NCBI RefSeq assembly: GCF_050436995.1
Contig: NC_134755.1
Coordinates: 8,061,001 to 8,125,000, forward strand
Origin: Anticarsia gemmatalis
Taxonomy: Eukaryota; Arthropoda; Insecta; Lepidoptera; Erebidae
Length of the DNA: 64,000 bases
Reading direction: 5' to 3'
In this document: piece after piece, positions 35,860 to 48,620 of the stretch
Position numbering within the stretch: the stretch's first letter is position 1
Layout of the letters: each line of letters starts with the position of its first letter
The notes under the pieces: generated by a model
Seen by the model: only the letters and a program-made list of their open reading frames with translations
Database searches by the model: none
Told to the model about the DNA's origin: nothing
Program-made: the position numbers and the translations under genes

Positions 35860-36870
35860 TTTGTGTATTCGCGAGAGAGGCGAACTTAAAAATAATTCCT
35901 TACAGTTTCCGAGCACGTCCGTCCGTTATTTTAGTCTGGCCAATTCCACAGTACGGGCTCCACACGACGACTGAAATCTGAAATCATTCACCCCCACATG
36001 CACAGAGAAAATAAAACTCCATATTCGTTGAGAAACTTTTATTTAGAAAAGTTTAAACAATTTACTTAGTGTTCTGGATCGTTGGGTTTGTTCGTCCAAA
36101 TAGCGAAACGAAAAGTTAAATCTTATTTTCTTGTCTAGTTTTAGATAGCATCACTACTTTGCTTCTGGTTTTGACCAACATTTCAGTCGAGCTTTCACCA
36201 AAACTAACCAAAATATTCGGATTCCGTACGCAGCTATAAATAGGCTCTGTATATTTTTCTAATAAAAATAGGGGAAACTAGGGCAGAACTTCCCTTCCGA
36301 TAACATGATCAAACTTTCCCATATCGAGTGTAGCACGTTTTTGTCGCAATACGTCACGGATCAACTTTGTTCCGACAAATATCGACGCTGAGTTGTAAAC
36401 ACAACATGCCGTGCATATATACATATGTATACGTAGATGATGTTGTGTATACCAATACGTTGAACGTATAGGCATACGCGCATCGAGAGCGTAATATTGG
36501 CCAATATGCGAATGGTAGACGTCGACAGGCGCCCAATTTGTACAGAAACAACGACGAGCAATTCCCCACCATGTTTTCGCTGTTTGTATTATTTTTGTAC
36601 ATCTTTTTGCGTCAACATCAGATGAAAAATATGTAATCTGGCTTCGGAACAATTTTGATTACGTATTGTGTCACATATTTGTGTTGTGTAGATATTCGCG
36701 GCGCGGAATTGGATTGCTTGTAGGCTTTTTCTTTTCACAAAATTCTTTCGCTCGGAGCCAATCTCGTTTGAATACGCCCGCACGTCTATAGGGCTCTCGG
36801 CTTGATATATGAAATATTTTAAGAGTATTTCGTGCTGGTAGCGTCTATTTAGACTCAAGTACAAAACAGA
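35860..36870. promoter_or_regulatory. GC-balanced block with overlapping minus-strand frames
   Basis: Between 36278 and 36864 four frames are open on the minus strand in different phases, the longest 124 codons. It begins at TTG, not ATG, and contains no domain I recognise. A perfect 14-base palindrome 'atattggccaatat' sits at 36494-36507 and a purine-pyrimidine alternating run 'tatatacatatgtatacg' just upstream. Open frames in several phases at once argue for compositional bias and against a gene. Confidence 0.2.
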
Positions 36871-39800
36871 ATCGTAACATTGTTCAAGATTTTACGCAAA
36901 AATACCTACCACACATAATTTCTTTTATATTTTTATTCTGTAAAGACCTACACTAAAATGTTGAAGTAAAGAATAAATAATGATAGAATATATTAGAAGA
37001 AAAACCCGAAATCAATTTACTTGACGTAAACAAATCATCGTGTGTGGCCAAAGCGTCCCCGAGATGTAAGATATAGAGCTATACTCGTGACGACGACCGT
37101 CCCACGATAACTGTACAAAGGAGCGTTGCCAAAACTCCCCGATGTCCCCAAATACCAACATCACTAAGTGACTGTATCAATAAATTTCTTAATTTAATTA
37201 AACTTATTTCTCCCCGTCTGAAAGTCGTATCTATAAACAAGATTTGGTCGCGACTATCGCAACTTCGTCTTCAACTCATATTGAATTATGTTCTGGCGTG
37301 TTCTCTACATTCAGCTGATTGTATCACAAATTTTATTACAACAAATTATCGTAGTCGTATGCGACATTGTAGTAAACGTCATACTTTAATACATTAAATT
37401 AGGAAAGTACAAATTATTAAGATTAAAACAAGAAACTTGAAACGTTTTATCTCGAGCTAAAACTTGGAGTAAATTAAAATTCATGAATTCATACATTTGT
37501 ATCTAAGTCGACGTTCTGTGTAATTAACTAACTTAATAAACCTCGAAAGTCTTGCTTCTACAAGTTTAGTGGTGGAATCTTTGAGGTATATCTGTTAAGA
37601 TCTCACACTATTGAGCCCCTCCGAACACATAAATCAAACCTATAGCAGGAAATGTACCTATTGTTGTAATTATATTTAGACTTGAACATGATTTATAATC
37701 GTAGACGTTTTAAATTAGTTTTCATTGCATCAGAGTAGTGTTTCTCACAAACTAGGCCTGGGACACAATACAGTAATTAAAAGCAGCTAACGACTCCAAT
37801 ACTAATAACTATCATGTACTAAAAAACATCTTATAATAAAGAAAATATATAGTTTCCTCGTGTGTATTTCGTGCTTTATATAGCAAGGCATCTTGAATAT
37901 ATTAAGCGAATATTTCAATAAGAGCGAGTCACGAGACTCAAGACAATAGCTAGGTACAAAAGCCTAGCCATATTTCAATCCGTTTCATACACGTTTCTCG
38001 ACGGTACTATGGACATAAAATGTAATCATGCTGTCTCGATGTTTACTAAATTGTCATAACTCTTACTACAGGTTTTAGAAATAGGAATAAATCTGCAACT
38101 TAACAATAAAAGTTTGGTATATAAAAGTTTTTAAACTATTTTTCTATTAATTAATTTGATTAACAACTATATCTTGCTATTGTTGATATGTTGTTACATA
38201 TGTCATAGATAATTCTGATACATTGTTTGCCATTTCCATTGTAACAAGTAAGCAAGATAAAGACAGAAAACTTTTCTCCTTCAGCGAATATAATATTTGT
38301 GGGAAGTATGATAAGTTAATTTGCAGAGATGTAGGGACGAGGAAAGGGAAATGCTCAATCGGAAGGCAAACTTGGACCCTTGATTAAACTAAAATCTACC
38401 GAGATATTGAATAAATCTTTCCTTTTATAAAAAGCTTTTTTCATAATCTTTTGCCTTTGAAGATATTATGCGAAGATGACATAATTATTTATACTACTAT
38501 AATGTGGAGCTAAAATTTTTGATTTTACGACTGCCATGAATATGTAAACATTATGATTTGAGACATTTATTTGTCTGTTTAAGACAGGTGCTAAATTTAA
38601 TGGATATCGAAAGTGACATTGAGGTTTTTAATACTCTTATTTAGGACATCACGTTTATTTTTTTGTAAACGGTAACTAAGCAGAGGCGTTTATTATTTAT
38701 TACATTGGTCCAATTAAATATTAAAAATAATTATAAGATTTTTGGTCGTTCTGTGATTTTTTCGCGTACTATTTTATAGAAAATATCATATTGGTACTTA
38801 TTTATTGATAGGAATACTTCCCTGAGTAGGTGTATTACACAATGCTAGAAGGATGTTTGTGTCAGTCTAATCCCGTATAAGCTACGTTGTTCGTGATGGT
38901 GAAGCAAACAAACAGGAGGAAAACGGTTCCATGACCTTTTTGGAGGCAAACTATATTCGTGTGGAAAATATCTCAATATATAGAACGTATTTTTTTGGGG
39001 TTTCTTGAGTACACTAGGTTATGTTGTAAAAGTTCCAAAAGGCATCTTTATTTATAAAGACGAACTGTATCTTTTTGGCTTACTTATGAAAGAAATTTTT
39101 TGTTTTAAAAGACATAAATGAGTTCACAAAAAATATTGTTACTTAATATACTAATTTTCATGATCAGAAACAGGATATTTAGTCTATACTATCTTATCTA
39201 TTAAGCTCCAATTTATTAAGCTCCTAAATATTTTTTATCGTCTTTTAGGTTTTTAGGTTTAGTTCTGTGGTCAATTAAATTAATTTTGTAGTCATACTTA
39301 CGTATACAACATAATATAATTATCTATCATCACACCAACCTTAAGCAAACTGACATAAAATAACTTAAGTTTAGTATTATAAATCATCATACCAAATCAA
39401 AACCTTTTCAAACCGAAGTCTCACAGTAAAAGAGTAATGTCCACATAATCGGTTACATTAAACTTGCTAAGGTAATGCAAGGCGCCACAGTGCTAACTTA
39501 TTAGTGATTCAACTGTACACGTCCATGTTATCCATTCATGGCTTTTGTGAGGCCGCGCGTCCGTAGGCCCGATCCTGTCACTTTTTTAGGGTTAAGTTTC
39601 AAAACTAGTTGATAGAAAATTTTGCTCATTAATTTTCGCCTTTTTAAAGTCATTTAAATGTATTTTTTTGTAACTTATTCGGTAAAATAATTTGTAGTAC
39701 TTCTTCTTCTTAGCGTGTCGATGGCAAACAAATTATGATATATTATTAAAACTAAAAATAGTGTGTGACACTTTTTGTCTTGCTATATACTGCCAGCCCA

Positions 39801-40258
39801 GTAGTACTAGTACTTATAAAGCTCCTTTGCGTGAAATTAAAATTTCAAAAAAAATTCTATCTTAAGTAGAATGTGGTAGGTATATATTTTTAGCTTTGCT
39901 GCTAGAAATCGGCTATGAAATAAAGTGAATGATGCATTAATAAGTCACCTGACTTATGGACATAATATGCCTAATTTATATAGTTAATGGTAAATACCTA
40001 CTTACCACTAATTATATAAAGTATATCAAATAAGTAGTTTGCCATCAAACGAACAGTACAATTTTGTGGGAGTAATTTTAATATTTAAATGCGGAACCCA
40101 CTTCTTCCTGCAATCAGCACCTACTCATGCTTAGTTTGGCCGTGTCTAGACCGTTGGGATACGCTTAGAATATGTATAAGCCTTTTTTAACTCTTTACAT
40201 TATCTCATTGCTTACACACTATCGCTAAGTTGCGTCATGCATTGCTATTGAAATACTA
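36871..40258. other. AT-rich non-coding stretch
   Basis: No gene or repeat recognised in 3.4 kb, and very few frames above 60 codons. A short GC-rich piece lies at 39548-39590. Confidence 0.5.
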
Positions 40259-40509
40259 TCTATACTAATATTATAAAGCTGAAGAGTTTGTTTGTTTGTT
40301 TGTTTGAACGCGCTAATCTCAGGAACTACTGGTCCGATTTGAAAAATTCTTTCAGTGTTAGATAGCCTATTTATCGAGGAAGGCTATAGACTATATATCA
40401 CGCTTCGATCAATAGGAGCAGAGTACCAGTCAAAAATGTTACAAAAACGGGGAAAATTATGACCCATTCTCTCTTATGTGACGCAAGCGAAGTTGCGCGG
40501 GTCAGCTAG
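40259..40509 (+). mobile_element. Helitron-like non-autonomous element, copy 2
   Basis: Complete element: A|TC at the left edge, CTAG|T at the right, 5' consensus end, five TTTG units, intact central block and the 'cgcaa...ttgcg' hairpin before CTAG. Very similar to copy 5 over its whole length, which suggests both are among the younger insertions. No coding capacity; mobilisation would depend on a Rep/helicase protein supplied elsewhere. Confidence 0.88.
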
Positions 40510-42169
40510 TTTTCTATACGATTCAAGATTCGCTGTAAACCGCTTACGTTAGCAAAATGTATATGCTTTACATAACCACTGAACAGTTGCAACAATGTTG
40601 CAGATCTTATCCGTTTACCAATATGTTTGATATTGAAGACCATTAGACTCCTTCAAATGTGATTACCGATTGACTTTATGTCGCAAATTTAATACTATTA
40701 TCGTAAGTTGTAGGTTCGTTCACTGTACGACTCCAATGCATTAGCTATTAAGACTCCACCTGCAATTTATTTTTGTTCAAAAGAAACGAAAATTTAGAAA
40801 AACAAACAGTCTTATACAGATATAGTTATAAAACAAACTTTGCTGAGGCGAATTTCAAGTTTTCCGTCACAGTGCTTCATGCAAAATGTATTCGTGCTGT
40901 CTTCGTGAAATTTGTATAAGAAGGGGGATAGTTTCTCCGTAGTCGTGCCCTCTTTCGCTACGAGTTTGATATTTTTGTTATATTCGTATTTTCATATAGG
41001 TACGAGGAATTTTACTATTCGTTTTCCTAGGTTTGTACCTACAGGAATATTTGTCCCAAACAATTTTCTTTATTGAAGAATTTATTTAACAGTTTTTAAT
41101 GCGGTGATATGCATTATTATGAATACGGGTTAAAGCCCATTGCGCTATATACTCTATTAAACTACTGAAAGCCATTTAAGTGCTGTAAAATGGAGATATG
41201 TTATGCCGAGTTGCCGAAATGAATGATAATACTAAAATAAGCATATCAAAATAAAAGATCTTTGTGACAGCTTCCGATTCAATCACCAAGGCACAATTTC
41301 TTTTGTTACATTTTTGATAAAACTACTAATTCCACGAACAAAATAATCCAAAATACTTTTCCATCATAACTACATCTATTTGAGTAACGATACCTATAAG
41401 GAAGTTGTATTTTAAAAAATATACACAGCATTTTGTCATTTAGGTGAGAATCGCGTGAGTTGGTACCATAGTAGGCGAATGGCAAAAAAAAACTGTGTGT
41501 CGTGTTTTGGCTGAAACAATATTTCATCTCGAGTTCATGGGACTGGAACACGCTATTTCGTGGTTATTTTTGACTTACCCTTCAAATCGCCTACCTGCAT
41601 AATTTACTGAGTAGACTTGCTGCTTTCTTTATAATTCAGGTTACAATGATTGTTGTCGGTACGTTATAATGAGGTAGCTAGTTTGCTGAATTTCTTTATT
41701 TTGGGGTTGAATTCTTGAAAATGAAATTATTGTACGTTAAGTGTAGCGACAACAATTTACATGTATCGTATAATTTAAAATTGTTCATAGGTTTAGGGTT
41801 TATTTTCAGATTCTTTAAAACTATAATAAAAAAATGTTTAATGATATACTAAATTTATTAAAAAACCTTATCTTGCACTGCGAGTTCAGCTATTATTTAA
41901 CCTACATACGAACAAAAAGATCCATAATAGAAAAACATTATTCTATTTCTTTAGTCAAATTATTTTGTAAGTTTATTTTGCATAAAAACAAGTTTCTACC
42001 TACAATTAAGACTGAATTGCATCCTTTTATCACGACATCTTGTAAACTTGTATATTTATATTCATTAAATATTAAATAGAAGATTATAATAAAGATATCA
42101 CTCAAATAATGTTATCTTAATATCAAGTTATGTACAAAAATAATTAAGTACATAATGTATTATATTTAA
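40510..42169. other. AT-rich non-coding stretch between Helitron copies
   Basis: No gene recognised. The 81-codon plus-strand frame at 41834 is AT-driven, with much Leu, Ile, Lys and Tyr. Confidence 0.5.
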
Positions 42170-42477
42170 CTAGCTGACCCGCGCAACTTCGCTTGCGTCA
42201 CATAAGAAAATCATAATTTTCCCCGTTTTTGTAACATTTTTCACTGGTACTCTGCTCCTATTAGTCGTAGCGTGATGATATATACCCTATAACCTTCCTC
42301 GATAAATGGGCTATCTAACACTGAAATAATTTTTCAAATCGGACCAGTAGTTCCCGAGATTAGCGCGTTCAAACAAACAAACAAACAAACAAACTCTTCA
42401 GCTTTATAATATTATAGTATATAGTATTATATAGTATATATATATATAGTATAATAGTATATAGTATATAGTATAGA
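42170..42477 (-). mobile_element. Helitron-like element, copy 3, with expanded 5' end
   Basis: Minus-strand copy. Its 3' end reads CTAG beside the host T (complement of 42169) and keeps the 'cgcaacttcgcttgcg' hairpin; six TTTG units are present. Its 5' end should close soon after 'aatatta', but is followed instead by about 60 bases of 'tatag/tatata' repeats (about 42411-42475) before the expected 'tatagat' terminus. The AT microsatellite therefore appears to have grown within the element's terminal sequence. Confidence 0.8.
42411..42476. repeat. AT-rich microsatellite (tatag/tatata units)
   Basis: Irregular tandem 'tatag', 'tagta' and 'ta' units, lying at the 5' end of Helitron copy 3 and ending exactly at that element's expected terminus. 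Confidence 0.85.
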
Positions 42478-42600
42478 TTTCAGTTTTCAGCATATTCAGG
42501 GTTTAAAAGATAAATGTACAGTGATAAACCGAATGCACTACAATTGTACATTTCTGTTTTAAAAGCGAATTGTACACAATCACTACATATACGCTATTTA

Positions 42601-43165
42601 TAGGGACGCTGCCCGTACCGTGCCGCAATACTAATATCGTGATATCTCCTAAACTATATGTCTAAATAACACACTGTAAACTGCAAAAATAATCTATATT
42701 AAATGCTCGTGATGATGAACTTACTTATTTTGATAAGGATATATGTATTATTGGTTATATCACCAGTTAAACATCACCCAACGAATTAAATGTTTTTTTA
42801 ATACAGAAAAGTAGTTTTTGTGACTTAAATAAAAAAGCTGGATATATGTCATCGCGGACTTTTTTGTAGAACTAATAAAGACCAATGTTTTTGCTATACA
42901 TTGTTCTTACTTGTATCCAACGGTATAAGCGGCGCACGCACAAATGCAATCTTCAATTAGATTTTTTTTCTGCCTTCTTGGACATAAATCGCTATAACTC
43001 AGCTAATATAGTTTCAATGTATTTCAATTATATATAAAAACCTGTCGGAGAAAATACTCTTTCTATTAGTGAAAACCGCATCAAAATCCGTTGCGTAGTT
43101 TTAAAGTTTTATGCATACGAAGGGACTACAGACAAAATGGGCGACTTTGTTTTATACTATGTAGT
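42601..43165 (+). repeat. Dispersed lepidopteran repeat, class uncertain
   Basis: From 'gacgctgcccgtaccgtgcc' to 'ttttatactatgtagtgatt' the text matches my memory of a widespread lepidopteran interspersed repeat, including the 'catcgcggacttttttgtag' block, 'agcggcgcacgcacaa', and the 'gcatcaaaatccgttgcgta' block near the end. No open frame of significance. It could be a non-autonomous DNA element or the non-coding 3' part of a retrotransposon. Boundaries are approximate and the family is recalled, not searched. Confidence 0.5.
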
Positions 43166-43442
43166 GATTCGTTATTTGGTCAATTAACTTTCTTATTTAC
43201 TGTAGTATGTAGGTATTTTTGACAAGGCAAGGTAACGAGACTGAAAATAATTGTATAAATTAAAATGGCGAATTATGACATTATTCTCATGAAGGTTGTA
43301 AAGACTTGCAAACAAATAAGTTGCGAATTTTGCTGCTACATACCTACTGAATTTAACATATTCTTATAAATGTGAGATTTGGGATATTTGTTACTACACA
43401 ACAATTTTATTTAAAAAATTTTAGTTCAATTTGGTGCACAAA

Positions 43443-43674
43443 TCTATACTAATATTATAAAGCTGAAGAGTTTGTTTGTTTGTTTGAACGCGCTAATCTC
43501 AGGAACTACTGTTCTTCAGTTTTAGATAGCCCATTTATTGAGGAAGGCTATAGGCTATATAACATCACGCTACGGTCATAAGGAGCGGAGTAGCAACGAA
43601 AAATGTTATAAAAACGGGGAAAATTTTGACCTATTCTCTTAGGTGACGCAAGCGAAGTTGCGCGGGTCAGCTAG
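43443..43674 (+). mobile_element. Helitron-like element, copy 4, internally deleted
   Basis: Edges are canonical (A|TC and CTAG|T). It has only four TTTG units and is missing about 20 bases just after 'caggaactactg', where copies 2 and 5 read 'gtccgatttgaaa'. A few bases before the 3' hairpin are also missing ('tctcttaggtgacg'). The hairpin itself is intact. Confidence 0.85.
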
Positions 43675-44490
43675 TATTTTATAACCCGGAATAAATCTTT
43701 TTACTTTAAAAATTCTCATCACGCCTTCAAAGTGTCGGGCAAAAGCTAGCACTACGTAATGTATCAAATTTTATTCAATTCTATTAATTACTTAATTTAA
43801 ATGCGATGCACTCGATCTTAGACAATACAAATAATTATTAAATTTATTATACAGATTTTCCATAAACTTATTTCTATAATCTTATACTAACCTTATATAT
43901 TATTTACCTACTCAATAATTAAATACCTACCTAGTAGTAATACTCCCCACATTGCTTCAGATAAAATCTTCTAATTCGCTCACACAATTTGTCTTAGGTT
44001 GATTGCGTCACAAGATCTAGGAATGAAGCCAAACCAATTAGGCAGTCAGCACCTTTTAGTTGAGGACTCTTATATTAAGTAGGGTTTCTAATCCAACCTC
44101 TTGCCGGGCGACTTTAGGGAATAAAATAAACGTATTTTTCTGCAACTAATTAGAAAGTAAATAAATTGATCTGTTATTTGCTAATTATCATCTTTCCTGT
44201 CTTTTAGGTTGTTCTTATTGTTACCCAATAAATTAGTAAATCTAGCCTCGAGTCAAATTCTTTGTTTTGCTACTATTGTTGTGATAGTATACAGAACTGT
44301 TCGGTTAAAGAAATATCTTGAAAGTATCCGTGGTCGGGTTAAATTCAAACACAATCTATAAAATGCTTTACTTCTCTCTCTACTTACAATTTTATTTTTG
44401 AGAAAACATTTAAAGCTGAAACTTTGAGCTTGTATTTTTCAGTCGCAAACAAACAAAGCAATCTTCGTTATAATGTTCATTGTACCAAAT
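43675..44490. other. AT-rich non-coding stretch
   Basis: Nothing recognised. Confidence 0.5.
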
Positions 44491-44660
44491 CATTTGGTGA
44501 ACGAAATGATGGGGAAGCTGACGCCCTTTTAGCCCTTTTTTCACAAAGGGTCGCGGGTTTGACGCCCGCACGGGTTCCCTTCTTTGCCTAAGTACAAATA
44601 TTATTTTCGCTCCAGATATTTGTGTGTCATCCCTAACGACATTCCTCACCCCATTTTGAA
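44491..44660 (+). mobile_element. tRNA-headed SINE-like fragment
   Basis: Contains 'tcacaaagggtcgcgggttt' followed by 'gacgcccgcacggg', a T-arm-like hairpin with a B-box match (gggtttgacgccc), preceded by an A-box-like 'tggtgaacgaaatgatgggg'. Downstream comes 'agtacaaatatta' and 'ccagatatttgtgtgt', the usual tail layout of one lepidopteran tRNA-derived SINE group. Several changes and an insertion in the head show that it is an old copy and not a working tRNA gene. The minus-strand frame over it is incidental. Confidence 0.55.
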
Positions 44661-45059
44661 ATAAGAAAATCGTTGCGAATCGGTGCACCGCTGTCGTTCT
44701 CCAATGTCAAAGAAGAAATAATTTTGAACACTATAATGCTGGTTGACAAACATTGCATTGAGTACAGTAGATAATCAATTTATTTTTATTTTATCTTGTC
44801 TTTTTCTTTGTTGGATTTTGGTGCATCTATTCGCTTTATTTCGCGCAAGATATTTATCTGAAAAAAGCAAAAAGATCATTATTCGCTGTTCTATAATTCT
44901 CTACTTACTCTATGAGATGAAAAGGTTGCCAAATTTCGAAAAAGTCTGTAAAGAAATATTTCTTTAACATTTAAAAAAATACCTATACAATTCTTGAACA
45001 ACATGTTATTGTACGTAAAAACAAGCGGTATAAAGTTGACACAAACAAGTACAACTAAA
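44661..45059. other. AT-rich non-coding stretch
   Basis: Nothing recognised. Confidence 0.5.
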
Positions 45060-45245
45060 CAAGGGTCGCATAATGACGTCATACCTACCTGCATCATTAC
45101 TATCTGTCTGGATAGTATGGTCTAACCCGGACCGTTCTGACCCGGGCGAACTTAGCTCGAATGGGCGGTAACTAAAAACTCTTGCTTTATAGGCACACAT
45201 CCCGGTAGAAACGGCTGCTCGCTGTGTGTGGTCTGAGTGTGACGA
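45060..45245. promoter_or_regulatory. GC-richer block with CRE palindrome
   Basis: A perfect 'tgacgtca' palindrome lies at 45074-45081. Further on are two copies of 'acccgg' about 10 bases apart (near 45126 and 45141), and 'gctttatagg' near 45184 could pass for a TATA-like box. Reads as a small promoter- or enhancer-like island; no exon can be attached to it. Confidence 0.22.
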
Positions 45246-48200
45246 TATAGCGATCTGGAATAAAAAGATATATTTATTTATGTTTACTGGGAGCTTTTAT
45301 ATCATTGAGCAGGTTTTTTAATGTTTCGACACTGATGTTGTTATTATTTTTATTTACATATATGATTATGAATAGATGATGCATGTAATATGGTAGAATA
45401 CGTATTATGTTCCGAAATTCGTTTTTCTGCGTTAACAGGCGAGATTTTCGGAGTCAGTTTTGCGCATTCCATTTGTTTCCGTAATTTCTTCCTGCGAACA
45501 AAATTTAAAAATAAGGATGTAGTAACTAATTGTAATATTAATTCCTTATGCAATTTTTTTGTTTGAAGCATTGACAAGTTTTTTTGAGTTATTGGACTCA
45601 AAAAAACTTGCCACTGTTGCTTTATAAAAAATCACCTAGTTTCACTTTTAAAAGACTTAAAATTATTATTTCAGCTATTTGTCTGTTAAGGGATAAATCA
45701 AGTTTATGAATCACTCACGTTCACGCAATTTTATGAGCATTGTCTTTGTTTACCTCGGAAGTTAAAAAACAACAACACCTTTTATAAACTTAAAATGGAA
45801 CAAGTAAATAAAAAAATACGGTAGCAATAAACAATAAAAGATAAAGAGTAACAATGCTTATGTTTACCTGTTATGAATTGGTTACTTCTTTTATAAGAAA
45901 AGTGAAATCTAGTTGAATTCATTTTTAAACTTTTTTGTCGAAAGTGAAAGCCTAAACGGGGTTTTATTGCCTTTTGTAAAAAATACTTGTGACTTTTATG
46001 GACTGTTTATTTGATAACGCGTTGAGAGTCTTTGTTAGTGTTAAGCAATTAGGTGCCGGAATATTTTTAAATACGCTAACTAGTATTATACATAAACGAA
46101 ATTTTTACTTAAAACATTTTGATCATCTCACGCGATTTAAACAATAACTTACAATTCTTATTAGTGGGCGTATTTTATACATTTTAATTCATACATTTGT
46201 TTAAGTTTAAATCGAATCCTCGTTCTTTCTTTGTAGATGTTACGTTCAAGCAACTTAAGTTACTTGCGGCAGTTCACATTGAGTTCAATCTAGTAATGAA
46301 AAATAAAACAAATACTTCGATCTGGAAGGACTCAAACTAAATTATGAACGTTTAATTTATGAACGTTTTAAATAAATTCAAAACCGCGTTTGCTCGTATT
46401 TGCACCACACATGTGTACCCACACAACAAACGTAGTAGTTAGTAGTCAAGCATCGAGGTACAATACACACAGCCACAATTATTCCCACTTCTACTATTTA
46501 TACTAAAGCCTTCGCAGGATCTGCAGAATGCAAATACTTTGAACTTTTGTTGTTTCAACCCCGCTTTTGTTTCGTCTACCCTTCGAATGCCAGCTGTAAA
46601 GTTCAAGATGGGTTTTGTTTTAAGCTAGCTTAGGAAATTTCTGTTCTTGGGACATCTAAAAGGTCAGACAGAATGCCAGTGTGGTCTTTTATTTTAAGAA
46701 TAAGGAACATGGAATAGAGTTTTAAAAAAGTACATAGATAGTTTTGGTAGGTTTTTGCGGCATGGTGCCATTTAAACGCAATATTTTCTTTTATCTAGCT
46801 AGCATATATGTACTTATATTAGATAAATATTGGTCTATTGGTCGTTTATTGTAATTGCAGTTATTGTTATTACAATTTACTTACAGTTTATTGCATAACA
46901 GAAAAAACTACAATATTTAAAACATAAAAGGGAAAGACCGTGTGCAAAAAATGCTGTTATTAGGGCCGTTGCATTAGTAGGAAATATTCGCTGTAGAGGG
47001 AGTAAACATCGGTAAGCTTGACTAATAAACAAAACACTAATGTCCCGTTTACCGCAAAGTAAACAGTGTCCCACGCGTATGAAACAGCAGGAGGCTTCTA
47101 TCTACACTGTTTATAATACACAATACCTTTATAATTCCTACTTTATCTATAATAAAGCACGTTTGAATAGCTAAAACGATGATGACGGAAATATTCACGC
47201 ATTTTTTTCTAGTTTATTGAACTGTGGATTTGTCGTGAGGAAGTAATGGCCATTTGTTTACGGATACTGTGTCTAGCTGACAAATCTAATCTTTGAATGC
47301 AAAGATTTTGAATATATTATATGCAACAGTTATAAGTTATAATAATCGTTATCGGTATGCAGATCCAATTTTTTGTGATAAAAAATACTAAGTAGTTAAT
47401 CGATAAGCTCGCCATTTCTGGTTAGGTTTTTGATTTTATATGTGCTGTACATCCGCAAAAAATCGAATGAATCCTTGATATTTCTATTCAAAGAGAAATA
47501 CTAAGAAACACCTAAAACATAATACCTAATGCGATGTTCGCGGTCGTCCATAATTTTATTCACAGTCTTGTCCGCTGAAAATCTTCATAAACGAGTACAA
47601 GGCACTAAATCCTGAACAATACGTGATCACGCAGCATACCTACTCATATCACAAACTTATTCTGGGCGTCGTATTGTCTGTCGCATTATGTAAATACCCG
47701 TTTTAATCTTCTGTGAGAGAATCCTGGGTTCAGCTAATAATGCCTGTTCAATGCAAGTCACGAGTGAACCCAATATCAGGATGTAGATTAGAAAAACATG
47801 TAAATAGAGGCTCGATGTGGGAGCGATGTGACGCAGCCTTCGTATGTACGTCACATCGACAGAAAACGTTCTGAAAGAGATTGATTCTATTAACATGTTT
47901 GCTCGAAGGCGGGAACTAGACAAACATTAGGCGTGGATTAGGTACATATGTGAGTACAAGAACGTAACACGAACATGTCAGCATGGTGCCTTGCTTCTAC
48001 TAATAAAATGTTCGTATGAACAGGAAATTAACCACTATTAAATATAACGTAAGCGAAACTTATATTTTTTACTGTTGGAAATCATCGTGTTATGTAATAA
48101 ACTAGCTAATATCTAAAGTGTTGCAGTTCGAATGGTTGTTCGTTGTTCTTTCCAGAAATGTCGTGTTCGTACGTTCAATCACACAAACAACTTTTTGTAG

Positions 48201-48399
48201 GTACATAAAAGTGTAACGTGAGAAACACAGAGGAAACGCAACGCCAGTTCTCTAATTTTCTTATTATGGAAATACACATATATTTATTCAGAATGCGGCG
48301 TGTTAACGCCTCAGAGAATTTAACTTAAACAAATTTGAATTAACGTTATGTAATAAGATATCTAATGGAATTACAATAAGATGGGCGACGGCTAATTTT
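45246..48399. other. AT-rich non-coding stretch
   Basis: No gene or repeat recognised in 3.1 kb. A GC-balanced piece at 47640-47930 carries a minus-strand frame without recognisable content. Confidence 0.5.
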
Positions 48400-48620
48400 A
48401 ATAAAATATATTTGCTTATCAAATACGCTGATAGAACTGTCAGAATTATCGGCAGTGATAATAAATAGGCAGATTTGTTGAAGCGGGCCTGTCAAATATT
48501 CACCACGACCGTTAAACGGCTATAAATGTGTCGATTCCATGAGATATTCGTGTATATCTATTATGTTATTAGAATATACTTCCCATCATGAATACGTAGT
48601 TCTCGCAACGGCCTTTTTGA
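48400..48620. promoter_or_regulatory. Candidate enhancer with GATA and TGACAG/CTGTCA cores
   Basis: Contains 'ctgatag', 'aactgtcagaattatcgg', 'agtgataataaa' and 'cctgtcaaatattcacc': several GATA/TTATC cores beside CTGTCA cores typical of TALE homeodomain proteins (Hth/Exd partners). No frame of note. Inference. Confidence 0.2.

Noticed and set aside
36278..36864. Cluster of four minus-strand frames
   Set aside because: Open in several phases at once, the longest begins at TTG, and none resembles a known protein. This pattern indicates base composition, not coding.
42361..42400. CRISPR-like or coding tandem repeat from the AAAC/TTTG units
   Set aside because: It is the internal simple repeat of Helitron copies; no spacers and no coding frame.
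44410..44688. 92-codon minus-strand frame
   Set aside because: It crosses the tRNA-headed SINE-like fragment; no independent support.
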